IMG/VR virus record: IMGVR_UViG_3300027881_000008
Coordinates: 1-64,000 of that record
Length of the DNA: 64,000 bases
Origin: a virus
Reading direction: 5' to 3' (one strand)
How positions within the stretch are numbered: the first letter of the stretch is position 1; the number at the start of each line of letters is the position of its first letter. A model generated the notes under the pieces. The model did no database searches, was not told the DNA's origin, and was given only the letters and a program-made list of their open reading frames with translations. This document shows positions 8,376 to 16,490 of the stretch, piece after piece. The position numbers were made by a program, and so were the translations under genes.

Positions 8376-9805
8376 GCGAAGAAGAAGAGAAACTACCGAA
8401 GACGAGCTACCGCGACCTCCTGCTGTGGAGGGCCAACGGCCACGAGGTGGACGAGGTGGAACTCGGACGCTGGCGGCGGGAGGAGGAACTCATTCGGTGC
8501 GCCATAGCCTACTCCTCTCATTTCAGGGGTGTAGCGGTCATACCTAAACACTTCCTTGCGCCTCTGCATGCGCTGGCTTGGGAAGCGATCATGCAGCTCG
8601 TGGAAGACGACCCCTACCGAGGACCGGCCCAAGAGGCGGACGACGCCCGTCTGGACACGGCGGTCATGTTGAGTCTCATGCGGGAGCAGAGCGACGAGCT
8701 TGCCGGCGGGCACCGCGGCGCTGGGTGGATTTTCGCCATCGCTCAAGAGAACCCGGTGAACCCTCGTTACGCCCTCCAACACCTGGTGGTGGAAGTGCGG
8801 CGCCACCATCGCATCAGGTTGTGGGAGGTGCAGGGGTCGGCCCTTCGCCGTAGGGTCTCCACGGACAAAGACCTGGCGTCACTCGAGTTCGACTTTGCTC
8901 ATTTTGGCATGGAGATGGCCTTGGCGTCCCAGGGCGAAGGGAGGGTAGACGTCCCGCTAGAGGAGTTTGACTGGGATCCTCACTCCGACGTGGCAGCGTC
9001 GCTGGTTCCGACGGGGATCAAGATCATCGACAGAAGCGCGGGGGGCGGCCACGGGCGGGGAGAGATGCTCGTCTGGGGAGGCGGCACCGGCCACGGCAAA
9101 AGCTACGCCGCGCGCTCGCTTCTCAAGGCGCAGACCGAACTCGGACAGCGAGCGCTCTACATTAGCTGCGAGGACGCTAAGGAGCTGATGTTTTGCCGAA
9201 CCGTCGCCGACTACTCGGAGCCTAAGCTGGCGCCCCAGGCCGTTCGTCAGAAGACTGCCGATCCCGAGGTAGTGGGACGCGCAATCACCGCCATGAAGGT
9301 CGCGCAGGCCGGCCGCATTCACGTCATCGTGCGGAAGAAGCCAACCATCTCGGAGGTCATGAGCGCAATACACACCTACCGTTACGTGGAAGGAGTCGAC
9401 CTCGTCATCGTGGACTACCTACAGGCGATCCGCGAGGACGAGCCCATGACGAACAAAGTTCAGGAGATGGCCTCTATCACTAGCAAACTCAAGCGCTGCT
9501 TTACCGACGCGGACGTCGCCGGCGTGGTGTTCAGCCAGTACTCGCGGGAGAGTTACAAGGACGGAACGGAGCCTGGGCTCAACGCGTGCAAGTACTGCGG
9601 CGACATTGAAAACGAAAGCGAGATCATGGTGATGATGTGGCGGACGCCGAGCGGTGAACTGATGGTCAAGTTGCCCAAGGCAAAGTGGTCCGCCACGCGG
9701 GACGTGGTTTACGCGATAGACGTGGACCCGACGACGGGCTGCCACCGGGGATGGCTCCCGGCGGAGAGAAGAGAAGAACCCGAAAAGAAACGGAGCAGAA
9801 GATGA
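8372..9805 (+). CDS. dnaB: Replicative DNA helicase, DnaB family
   Basis: A 477-residue hexameric-type 5'-3' helicase expected to unwind the fork and recruit primase. Residues 35-150 resemble the DnaB N-terminal helical domain. The RecA-like domain has the Walker A motif GGTGHGKS near residue 236, a Walker B segment VDLVIVDYLQ near 340 with the usual YLQ continuation, and a DnaB-like SQYSRE motif. A short NACKYCGD insertion with two Cys lies before the segment that normally reads QDADVV; the pair might bind zinc. The C-terminus is basic. It overlaps the initiator by ATGA and the next gene by ATGA. Length matches the family (about 450-480). Confidence 0.92.
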   Translation: MSEEEEKLPKTSYRDLLLWRANGHEVDEVELGRWRREEELIRCAIAYSSHFRGVAVIPKHFLAPLHALAWEAIMQLVEDDPYRGPAQEADDARLDTAVMLSLMREQSDELAGGHRGAGWIFAIAQENPVNPRYALQHLVVEVRRHHRIRLWEVQGSALRRRVSTDKDLASLEFDFAHFGMEMALASQGEGRVDVPLEEFDWDPHSDVAASLVPTGIKIIDRSAGGGHGRGEMLVWGGGTGHGKSYAARSLLKAQTELGQRALYISCEDAKELMFCRTVADYSEPKLAPQAVRQKTADPEVVGRAITAMKVAQAGRIHVIVRKKPTISEVMSAIHTYRYVEGVDLVIVDYLQAIREDEPMTNKVQEMASITSKLKRCFTDADVAGVVFSQYSRESYKDGTEPGLNACKYCGDIENESEIMVMMWRTPSGELMVKLPKAKWSATRDVVYAIDVDPTTGCHRGWLPAERREEPEKKRSRR

Positions 9806-9981
9806 GCGAAGAGACTGGGACAACTGGCCGAGACGACGGCCCCCACCTGACAGACCCGCCTCTCGCGGAGCGCTTGGCTAAGTGCACCGAACTGGGCCTT
9901 CACGACTTCATCAGCCTAGAGGGGTGCGTGCCCCGTTGCCTCTTCTGCGGCGCTCTAAAGGATCAGCGTGCCAGTTCCTGA
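9802..9981 (+). CDS. Small Cys-rich (zinc-binding) protein
   Basis: A 59-residue protein whose ATG overlaps the helicase stop (ATGA). It has a polar N-terminus, a helix (LAERLAKCTELGLHDF) and a CVPRCLFC cluster that with the upstream Cys and His could hold one zinc ion. Such fingers occur next to phage replication genes as DNA-binding or primosome accessory proteins. No specific family is recognised. Confidence 0.6.
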   Translation: MSEETGTTGRDDGPHLTDPPLAERLAKCTELGLHDFISLEGCVPRCLFCGALKDQRASS

Positions 9982-10246
9982 GCAAGACGAAAGAGGGCCC
10001 GACGGGGTCATGGAGTGCGGCTCCTGCTTGACCGTTTTTATCGTCGAGCTTGAGGGGGACGACCTCCACCCGTTGTCGGCCGCAGCCGACCGTTTGTGCG
10101 GCGGGTGGCACGGGTCTCCAGTGATCTGCGCCAGGTGTTCGTTCCCCGTATGTCGAGGGTGCAGCACGGAACCTGGGAGGCGGTCCAACATCCACCTTTC
10201 CTGCGCTGGAGGCCAGCCGGGCGTCACGGGGCGCTCATGGAACTGA
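9968..10246 (+). CDS. Zinc-finger protein of replication operon
   Basis: A 92-residue protein with Cys pairs at CGSC near residue 17 and CARCSFPVCRGC near 57, followed by a His/Cys pair (HLSC). The spacing resembles a treble-clef or RING-like double zinc site. The GTG start at 9968 has AAAGGA six bases upstream and overlaps the previous gene by 14 nt; an internal ATG at 10010 is the alternative. The 3' end overlaps the primase start. Probably a DNA- or protein-binding accessory to replication. Confidence 0.55.
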   Translation: MPVPEQDERGPDGVMECGSCLTVFIVELEGDDLHPLSAAADRLCGGWHGSPVICARCSFPVCRGCSTEPGRRSNIHLSCAGGQPGVTGRSWN

Positions 10247-11256
10247 CGCTCTGGTCCGTAGGCCGCCTGTTCGGGAAAAGCCTTCCTCCCCTCGGGAAGC
10301 GGAGCTGGTGCCCCATACGGAAACACCGGAAGTCGGCCAAGTCGTTCACCGTCTTCCGCGCCAGGAGCGGAGCGGTGCTCTACAAGTGTCACTCCTGCGA
10401 CCCCCCGGTTGACGTCGGAGACGCGGTCGCCCTGTACGCGGCGCTCGACAACACCGACCGGCGCTCTGCCTGGGCTACTCTCAAGGAACAGGGCTACGCG
10501 GTGCCGGGCCTGAGAGAAAAGGGCGCGCCTTTCCGGCCCGCGCGGCCAGCGCCAGTTCGTCGGCCCGTTGTTCCGACGCGCGGCGAGGAACCGTCGGCTA
10601 CTATTCCCCTGGACCCGCAGCGGTGGGAGGAACACCTGGCGCGGCGCGTGGGGGCGGTGGAGAAGCTCGCGGCGACGCGGCTGCTCGACCCCTCCGTCCT
10701 CCGGGAACTCGACGTAGTGGACATCGACGCCACCCATGTGGGGTTCGGGTACCGAGAGCCCACGCGCGGCGTCGCCTGCCGCGTGAAGGTGCGGGGATTG
10801 GAGAGGAAGTCCTTTTGGGTCGAGCCGCGCGGCGATAGGGGCAAGGCGCTCGCGCCGCTTTATCTCGCCCATGCTCTTGACCAGTCGCTGCGTTTCGCCG
10901 TGGTTCACGAGGGCGAGCTCGACGCCCTCACGCTGGCCCAGGCCCGTCTTCCGAACTCGGTGTCGCTGCCAGATGGCGCCCGCTCGGCGGCGACCGTGGA
11001 CCTGCGACCGCTGAGAAACTACCCGCTTTGGCTGCTAGCGACCGACGCCGACGAGGCGGGGAGACGCGGCGCCGAGGTTCTCGAACGACGAGCCGCGCGC
11101 CTTGGATGCCAGGCGGTTCGCGTCCGCTGGAAGGCGGGAGGCAGCCTTTTCAAGGATGCCAGTGAGGCGTGGGTCGCAGGCGCCCGCCGGGCGACCATGG
11201 CCGCCTGCCTTAGTGACGCCTGCCACGCCGCGCTGGGCTACCGGGTCGAGATATGA
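10237..11256 (+). CDS. DnaG-like primase
   Basis: A 339-residue primase that would make RNA primers for replication. The N-terminus carries a CHC2-like zinc finger: Cys near residue 24 within CPIRKHRKSAKSF, then KCHSC near 47. The TOPRIM domain has the acidic motif HEGELDALTL near residue 223 and the second motif TDADEAGRRGAE near 268, matching the metal-binding EGxxD and DxDxxG patterns of DnaG. It is shorter than cellular DnaG (about 580) and lacks the helicase-binding C-terminal domain. The ATG at 10237 was chosen because the zinc finger begins shortly after it. Confidence 0.8.
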   Translation: MELTLWSVGRLFGKSLPPLGKRSWCPIRKHRKSAKSFTVFRARSGAVLYKCHSCDPPVDVGDAVALYAALDNTDRRSAWATLKEQGYAVPGLREKGAPFRPARPAPVRRPVVPTRGEEPSATIPLDPQRWEEHLARRVGAVEKLAATRLLDPSVLRELDVVDIDATHVGFGYREPTRGVACRVKVRGLERKSFWVEPRGDRGKALAPLYLAHALDQSLRFAVVHEGELDALTLAQARLPNSVSLPDGARSAATVDLRPLRNYPLWLLATDADEAGRRGAEVLERRAARLGCQAVRVRWKAGGSLFKDASEAWVAGARRATMAACLSDACHAALGYRVEI

Positions 11257-11825
11257 GGCCGACGACGCCGGCCCCGCCGCCAGACCCGCCGCTTTCCGTC
11301 GAGCAGGAGGACGCCATCAGGCGCGAGCGCCAGCTCGCCGACGACGCTCGGGCTTTGGCGCCAGCTCGGCGGGCGCGCCTTCGGGACCGCCTGAGCATGC
11401 GCCCCAAGGAGCAGTTCGTTCGCGACTTCCTCGCTGCGTCGCGAGTGGGGGCCTACCCTGTCGTCGCAGACGAGGTCGCCGATGCCAACGAGGTGGACTA
11501 CGCGGCTCACTATCCGGGGGAGTCGCTGGTCACGGTCGTGGAGCGCGAGGTAAGGCGCTGTTACGAGCGCCACCAGTTCCCCGGTCAGTCGGCGCGCTCG
11601 GTAGCCTGCGACATCCTAAACAGTTCGTGCGGGTCGTTCCTCTTCTCGTTGCGTGGCTCTCCCGAGACCTCTCTCTCTACGGAGTTGGTCCTGGCCCACC
11701 TCGAGACGCTAGGGTTCGGCCTTCCCCCCGCGGTCGCCTTTTCGGTTGCTGTTAGGGTCACACTCGCGCTGCTCAACCGCGACCTGATCAGCGAGGCGAA
11801 CGGAGAGGACGCGACGCCGTTTTGA
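11253..11825 (+). CDS. Hypothetical replication-operon protein
   Basis: A 190-residue protein with a Pro-rich N-terminal tail (about 20 residues), a charged helical segment (residues 20-60) and a globular helical domain. The start overlaps the primase stop by ATGA and the end overlaps the next start by TTGA, so it belongs to the replication operon. There are no catalytic motifs, zinc sites or membrane segments. By position it may be a primase or helicase partner. Not recognised. Confidence 0.6.
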   Translation: MRPTTPAPPPDPPLSVEQEDAIRRERQLADDARALAPARRARLRDRLSMRPKEQFVRDFLAASRVGAYPVVADEVADANEVDYAAHYPGESLVTVVEREVRRCYERHQFPGQSARSVACDILNSSCGSFLFSLRGSPETSLSTELVLAHLETLGFGLPPAVAFSVAVRVTLALLNRDLISEANGEDATPF

Positions 11826-12298
11826 AGTGGGGGGACCCCAGGGATTTCTTCGCCGAACGCTGTGCTGACACCGAGGACGAGCGGGAGTGGATGAGCGGCG
11901 GTACGCTTTACGCGCACTACCGCCGGCGCTGCTTCCGGTGTGGCGTTCGAGCCCTGGGACTGGGGCGCTTCCGCGCCGCGTTGGAGAGGCGCACCGAGGG
12001 CGTCGTGGAAGAGGTCCACGGCCACATCATCTACCCGTTGGAGATTTTGGACGAGGAGCACTGGGAACTCGCCGAGGGACCCCCTACGACGCAGGAGCCC
12101 GCTCGCGCACGCGCCTCGTTGAGGGTGTTGGTCACTCAGGCGTACCGCGACGTTCCCATGCCAGCGGGGGAGGTGGTGCGGTGGCTTGAGCCCACCTGGG
12201 GGGAGAAACAACGCTTGGAGCCTGACGACCTGGTGGTGGAGTGGCGGGGTGCTCGGCGCTACATTAAGAGTCGAGCGGCTGAGGTGGTAGACTCGTAG
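11822..12298 (+). CDS. Stand-alone P4-type primase C-terminal winged-helix-like protein
   Basis: A 158-residue protein. Its N-terminal 55 residues follow the pattern of the winged-helix tail of P4-like/D5 primase-helicases: FFAERC, then a short acidic stretch, then GTLYAHYRRRCFRCGVRALGL, then a helix FRAALERR. In those enzymes the domain ends a fused primase-helicase; here it is separate and follows a DnaG-type primase. The TTG start at 11822 overlaps the upstream stop (TTGA) and is needed to include the FFAERC helix; an ATG at 11891 would remove it. The remaining 100 residues are unassigned. Confidence 0.55.
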   Translation: MKWGDPRDFFAERCADTEDEREWMSGGTLYAHYRRRCFRCGVRALGLGRFRAALERRTEGVVEEVHGHIIYPLEILDEEHWELAEGPPTTQEPARARASLRVLVTQAYRDVPMPAGEVVRWLEPTWGEKQRLEPDDLVVEWRGARRYIKSRAAEVVDS

Positions 12299-12322
12299 CG
12301 CCGCGCCGTGGTACCGCCGTGG

Positions 12323-12328
12323 TATAGC
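12323..12328 (+). promoter_or_regulatory. Candidate extended -10 box before 12335 gene
   Basis: TATAGC is preceded by TGG (extended -10 pattern) and ends 6 nt before the ATG at 12335, where no Shine-Dalgarno site is seen. Two copies of CGCCGTGGTA lie at 12304-12325. The geometry implies a leaderless transcript. An additional GTGGTAGACT lies at 12284-12293. Confidence 0.4.
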
Positions 12329-12334
12329 CACACC

Positions 12335-12826
12335 ATGGGCCAGCTCGTCGACATAGCAAAACGGATTCTTAGCGAGGCGTTCTACCCCGAGGTGGGAGAC
12401 CTACCTCCCGCAGACGCATCGCTCGGGGGCGACGTGGCTGACCAGGCCGCCGCCATTTGGGAGCACAAGCGCCTCTCCCGCATCAACGCCGAGTACTTCG
12501 TGGTCATTGAGCGCATGGAGGCAGAGCGCGACGAGTGGAAAGAGATGTTTTTCGAGCAGAGCCGCCAGCACCTTGCGGCCCAGGCTATGTTGTCTCGCCA
12601 GCTCGGGGAATCGCGCCAGCAACTCCGCGCGGCGGTCCAACAACTCAACTTCTACCGAAAATGTGCGGACCACGAGCCGATTAAAGAGCCGGCCGGACTG
12701 GATGCGAGCCCCTCGGCGATCCCCGACGGGTACAAGGCTAAGATGGACGCCCTGGTGGCTGGCGCCCCGGAGCCCACGGACGGGAAAGCTGCGCGCGCCC
12801 GCATCGCGAGCGCTCAAAAGTCTTGA
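12335..12826 (+). CDS. Hypothetical helical protein
   Basis: A 163-residue protein with a predicted long helical/coiled region (residues 35-110, regularly spaced Glu, Arg, Leu and Gln) and a Pro/Ala-rich C-terminus. There is no membrane helix. The ATG at 12335 directly follows a candidate -10 box, which is why it was preferred to a GTG 27 nt upstream. It is the last gene before the structural block, and its stop overlaps the -35 box of the next promoter. Function unknown. Confidence 0.6.
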   Translation: MGQLVDIAKRILSEAFYPEVGDLPPADASLGGDVADQAAAIWEHKRLSRINAEYFVVIERMEAERDEWKEMFFEQSRQHLAAQAMLSRQLGESRQQLRAAVQQLNFYRKCADHEPIKEPAGLDASPSAIPDGYKAKMDALVAGAPEPTDGKAARARIASAQKS

Positions 12827-12850
12827 CGGCTGGAGGGAGCCCGGTATGCT
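12823..12850 (+). promoter_or_regulatory. sigma70-like promoter of structural block
   Basis: TTGACG at 12823-12828 and TATGCT at 12845-12850 are separated by 16 bp. They match the consensus at 5/6 and 4/6 positions. The predicted start near 12857 gives a roughly 75-nt leader before the GTG at 12932. The -35 box overlaps the stop codon of the preceding gene. This is the best promoter match seen in the window and stands ahead of the presumed late genes. Confidence 0.6.
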
Positions 12851-12931
12851 CGTCACGGATCTACAGTTGTTGGCTGCACCTTCGGGTTAAGCGGGGCCAA
12901 CGCGCTGTGCCAAGAAAGCACAGGTGCGTTT

Positions 12932-15343
12932 GTGTCTCGCCGAAGAGCGTTAGCAAAGAAAATTACGCGTAAACAGGCTCGCGCCTACGACCGCACCGTT
13001 CCCAATCCGATGGGCGTCACCGCCATCGCCGCGGTGAACGGCCCGGGTAGCTATGCCCGCCGCTACGAGGCCACTCGCCAGCTTCTTGAGCGCGAGCCCT
13101 CCAGCCGACGTCGCCCGGTTCGCCCCAACAAGGCCACGCGCCGGCGCATCAAGACTTGGGCCGAGTTCCAAAAGCTGGCGGCCGTGGCCAACGCTCCCCC
13201 CAAGAAGCGCCGGGCGATGTACAGGTCGTACCACCAGAAGCATACCGGCAGGCTCCCGCCCGCCTCGGCTTGGACAGAAGCGAAGCCCAAGGCGAAGCCC
13301 AAGGCGAAGCCCAAGGCCAAGGCCAAGGCCAAGCCCCGGGCGAAAGCGAAGCCCAAGCCTCGCGCAAAGGCTCCCTTGAAGCGAGCCAAGAAGCGCCAGA
13401 CGAAGGCCGATTGGGTGCGCATGAAGCGCCGCGAGAAGCCTGGCGCCAGCGACGAGCAACTGAACGCTTGGTGGAACAGCAAAAAAAGAGGAGACGAGCG
13501 TCAGCGGGCTATCAGGGCGTCCAAACAGGGGCGAGCAGCGGTTGCCCGCACTCCCGCTGGCCGTGAGGCCGCGCGTAGGAAGCGGATGCTGGGGGCGCAG
13601 AAGAAGACCGGCAAGAAGACCGGCAAGAAGACCGGCAAGAAGCGCCAAACGAAGGCCGACTGGGAGCGCGCACAACGGCGCAAACACCCCGGGGTGAGCG
13701 ACAAGCAGCTCGCCGCCCGGTGGAAGTTGGGGCAGGCGTCCAAGAAGCGCTACGCAGCTTCAAAGCGCCAGCGAGCCGAGGCCAAGCGAAAGAAGCAGGT
13801 CCGGCGCTACGGCAAAGGAAAGTTCAAGGCCGCGCGAGCTCGCGTCGGCAGCGGGGTGCCCACCGACTACTGGACCTACATGTACCGGGACAAGGGCGGT
13901 CGTATGCGGAAGATCCCCGTGTGGGCGCTCGCTGGCTACAGCAGTAGCCGCGCCGCGCAGAAGGTACGAGACGAGGGAAGCCCACGCCGCCAAAGGGCGC
14001 TGGAGAAGCGTCTCGAAGCAATCCGAGTACGGCGGGACAAAGCGGTCGCCGTGGCGAAGAGACAGATCGAAAGAGGCACTGGCCGTTACGCCATGTTCTC
14101 ACCTAACCAAGAACGCACAATTACCTACGAGGAGTGGGAAGAAGACATGAGAGCAAACAGCCGGCGTCGCCGCCGTAAAAAGTCCACGAAGAAACGGCGC
14201 ACCCGTCGCGTTCGCCGCAATCCTGTCCACGCGAGCGCCCGCAAGGCTGCCCCCAAGCGCCGTCGCCGCCGTAAGGCGTCGACCCGCAAGGGAATGGTCC
14301 GCACCACGGCACGTCGAGCTTTCGAGTCGAATCGCCCGAAGCGTAAGCGCAAGCGCAAGAGCACCCGCAAGGGCATGGTGCGCCGCACCTCGCGTCGTGC
14401 GTATCGAAAGAACCAGGCCGCCACGTTCGGTGGGCGCTTCGTAGAGGTGCTTCAGATCGGTGGCGTGGTCGCAGTGGGCTTTGTTGTCCAGAAAGCTGCG
14501 ACCACCGGCATCGTGAAGGCAATCGGAGACAAGTTCCCCGAGAGCGTCTTGAAGTTCAAGGGCTCGCTCGTCGGTCTCGGCGTAGCTGCCGCCGGCGTGC
14601 TTATTGGGAGCGGGATGAAGTCCGCGGCGATGCAGAACTTCGCCGCTGGTATGGGCGCCGGCCTCGTGCACACGGTCGCGAAGGAGGCTCTGGCCGCTTT
14701 CGCCCCTGACTATGCCGACTACCTCGGTGCGCTTCCATCTCAGTACACGAACGCCGAAGGAAACCCGCAGTACAGCGGTTACGGCTCGTATTACGAGTTC
14801 AGCCCCCATCAGGTTTTTGATGGGGTCGGCGAGTACTACGAGACGGCTCCCGCGGCCGTTCCGACGAGCGGCTTCGGCCAGCTTCCCCAGCTCTACCAGG
14901 CTGCGGCGGCATACGGCCAGGCGCCTCCGGGAATCCCGCAGCTCACGCAACAGGCGGCCGGCTACGGCAACCTGGACGTGAACCAGCTCACGCAGGCGGC
15001 AGCTGGACTCGGCGCACCGATGCTCACCCAGGCCGCCGCAGGCGCCATGGGCGAGTATGTGGTGAGCGGAGGCAAAGGGATCGGCGAGTACGAGGAGGTC
15101 ACTCCTGAATACCAGAAGCCGACCACCACGGACGAGGGGATCCACCCCGACCTGACGAGCGCCGAATACGCGCTGTCGATTGCGGAAGCGGCGGCTGGCG
15201 TCGGCGCGTTCGGCGACAGCAACGTACCGCTGCAGAGCATCGTCAATCCAACCGGCCACCCCGAGGCCATCCCAGACATGCCAGGCGGCAGCCGAGCTGG
15301 CACCTTCGCTGGCCCCAACGGAGTCTTCGGACCCGGACACTGA
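12932..15343 (+). CDS. Histone-like, membrane-anchored virion protein
   Basis: An 803-residue protein with an unusual layout. Residues 1-490 are very basic. They include H1-like KAKPKAKPKAK repeats (about 110-150), two copies of a module beginning QTKADW (about 152 and 238) joined by a triple KTGK repeat, and dense Arg/Lys blocks near 410-480. Two hydrophobic segments follow near 500-525 and 545-590. The C-terminal 210 residues are neutral and hold SPHQVFDGVGEYYE near 625 and LTQxAAG repeats near 670-710. I infer a basic DNA-binding domain on one side of a membrane and a display domain on the other. The GTG start has an AGGTG ribosome site. Confidence 0.65.
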   Translation: MSRRRALAKKITRKQARAYDRTVPNPMGVTAIAAVNGPGSYARRYEATRQLLEREPSSRRRPVRPNKATRRRIKTWAEFQKLAAVANAPPKKRRAMYRSYHQKHTGRLPPASAWTEAKPKAKPKAKPKAKAKAKPRAKAKPKPRAKAPLKRAKKRQTKADWVRMKRREKPGASDEQLNAWWNSKKRGDERQRAIRASKQGRAAVARTPAGREAARRKRMLGAQKKTGKKTGKKTGKKRQTKADWERAQRRKHPGVSDKQLAARWKLGQASKKRYAASKRQRAEAKRKKQVRRYGKGKFKAARARVGSGVPTDYWTYMYRDKGGRMRKIPVWALAGYSSSRAAQKVRDEGSPRRQRALEKRLEAIRVRRDKAVAVAKRQIERGTGRYAMFSPNQERTITYEEWEEDMRANSRRRRRKKSTKKRRTRRVRRNPVHASARKAAPKRRRRRKASTRKGMVRTTARRAFESNRPKRKRKRKSTRKGMVRRTSRRAYRKNQAATFGGRFVEVLQIGGVVAVGFVVQKAATTGIVKAIGDKFPESVLKFKGSLVGLGVAAAGVLIGSGMKSAAMQNFAAGMGAGLVHTVAKEALAAFAPDYADYLGALPSQYTNAEGNPQYSGYGSYYEFSPHQVFDGVGEYYETAPAAVPTSGFGQLPQLYQAAAAYGQAPPGIPQLTQQAAGYGNLDVNQLTQAAAGLGAPMLTQAAAGAMGEYVVSGGKGIGEYEEVTPEYQKPTTTDEGIHPDLTSAEYALSIAEAAAGVGAFGDSNVPLQSIVNPTGHPEAIPDMPGGSRAGTFAGPNGVFGPGH

Positions 15344-15483
15344 AACCACTGCGTCCGACGGGGAGCGAGCTGGCCTTACGCTCCTCGTCACATGGCGCAA
15401 ACAAAAACTAGGCCAGGGCCGTAGCGGAACCAGGCCGCTTTATCAACGGAAGCCCAGAGAGAACAGAGAACACCATCCCTAAA

Positions 15484-16278
15484 TTGACAAATGTGCGAGA
15501 GCGCGTCCATCAGCCCTTTCGCGATACCCTAGTGCGGACGGCCGGTACACAGACCGGTAACGTCAGTGACAACACCAAGCTGTTTACCGTTGCGGGTAAA
15601 CCAGAAGGTGCAACGAACTTGCCCAACGGATCGACGCTTCCAAGCGATCAGTCGTTCGTCGTGCTGGCTCTGCGCGTCTTCACATGGTTCCGCAACAGCA
15701 TCCAGCGTCCCATGCAGCAGGGCGCGGCCCCAGGCCGGCTCGTCATCCCGCTCCCCGACGGAACCACCATCTTCGCCGGCAACGGCGACTTCAACCTTCC
15801 CTTCGGCGGTGGCCCGGTCACCGGCGCTGCCTTCGCAGCCGTGCTGAACGGGCAGGGAATCGGAGACGTCAACGACGTTCACCGATTGAACTGGCAAGCT
15901 GAAGAGCAGCTCCTATGGAGCTACGGTGCGGGCGATAAATTCTCCCTCACATCCATGCCGTCAGCGTACTTCCCATATGGCGGCGGGCTTCACGGCCAAT
16001 TGCCCTGTTCGACGGATTTGATTCTGTGGAACAACGGCATGCCGTCCCAAGAGGGCATCTTGCGTCTGGCAAGAGCAATCTTGATTCCCCCGCGACAGAA
16101 TATCAAGGCGGAAGCCAACATTGCGCGCCTCGATACCGGCCCCAATGCGGCGACCCTCGCCACCACCCAGGGAGCGCGTGATATGTTCTCCCTTCGCGAC
16201 AACCTCAATGCCCCGGACCTCATCAACAAGGTTATTAGTCTGACCTTTGACGGCTTGTTCAGCCGCGACGTGCAGTGA
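15484..16278 (+). CDS. Candidate major capsid protein
   Basis: A 264-residue protein, beta-rich in appearance, with short strands and Gly/Pro turns, no basic tail and no membrane helix. Visible segments include SDQSFVVLALRVFTWF near residue 55 and ARAILIPPRQNI near 195. Length and texture suit a jelly-roll capsid protein of a tailless virus (for comparison, PM2 P2 is 269 residues), but I cannot demonstrate homology. Context supports abundance: its own 140-nt leader and a strong terminator directly after it. Start is TTG at 15484 or GTG at 15493. A folded phage-type MCP of the HK97 class seems unlikely from the length and the absence of partners. Confidence 0.5.
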   Translation: MTNVRERVHQPFRDTLVRTAGTQTGNVSDNTKLFTVAGKPEGATNLPNGSTLPSDQSFVVLALRVFTWFRNSIQRPMQQGAAPGRLVIPLPDGTTIFAGNGDFNLPFGGGPVTGAAFAAVLNGQGIGDVNDVHRLNWQAEEQLLWSYGAGDKFSLTSMPSAYFPYGGGLHGQLPCSTDLILWNNGMPSQEGILRLARAILIPPRQNIKAEANIARLDTGPNAATLATTQGARDMFSLRDNLNAPDLINKVISLTFDGLFSRDVQ

Positions 16279-16368
16279 GCCGTTAGCAGCGCGCCCGTTT
16301 TATATGCAGCAGAAAAAAAGTAGCAGAACATAACGGCGCGTTGCGCCACACCAAGTCGCCCGGCCTGG
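16279..16368 (+). repeat. Structured 3' untranslated region of capsid gene
   Basis: Directly after the capsid stop, CGCGCCCGTT (16292-16301) can pair with AACGGCGCG (16334-16342) with one bulged base, and the latter overlaps a GGCGC-GTT-GCGCC hairpin (16337-16349). The loop contains an A7 run. This may stabilise the capsid mRNA upstream of the terminator. Confidence 0.35.
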
Positions 16369-16392
16369 CAAGCGCGGGGCCTATTTTCGGGT

Positions 16393-16428
16393 CCCGACCA
16401 AAACCGGGTCGGGCGCCTCGGTTTTTTT
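16393..16428 (+). terminator. Rho-independent terminator after capsid gene
   Basis: CCCGACC (16393-16399) pairs with GGTCGGG (16407-16413). An alternative AAAACCG/CGGTTTT hairpin (16400-16406 and 16419-16425) runs directly into a T7 tract at 16422-16428. No other site in the window has so clear a stem plus U tract. Confidence 0.65.
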
Positions 16429-16490
16429 CTCCGCCTCTTTTGGCGGTGTCGCCCCAGGCAAGACGCGGTCGTGGGGAATGAAGGAGCGTC

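Noticed and set aside
12932-15343. Cellular histone H1 or ribosomal protein
   Set aside because: KAKP repeats alone suggest this, but the same protein has membrane segments and a viral-cluster motif.
14099-15400. 433-codon minus-strand frame
   Set aside because: Antisense to the C-terminal half of the 803-residue protein, which carries the SPHQVF motif repeated elsewhere. No ribosome site.
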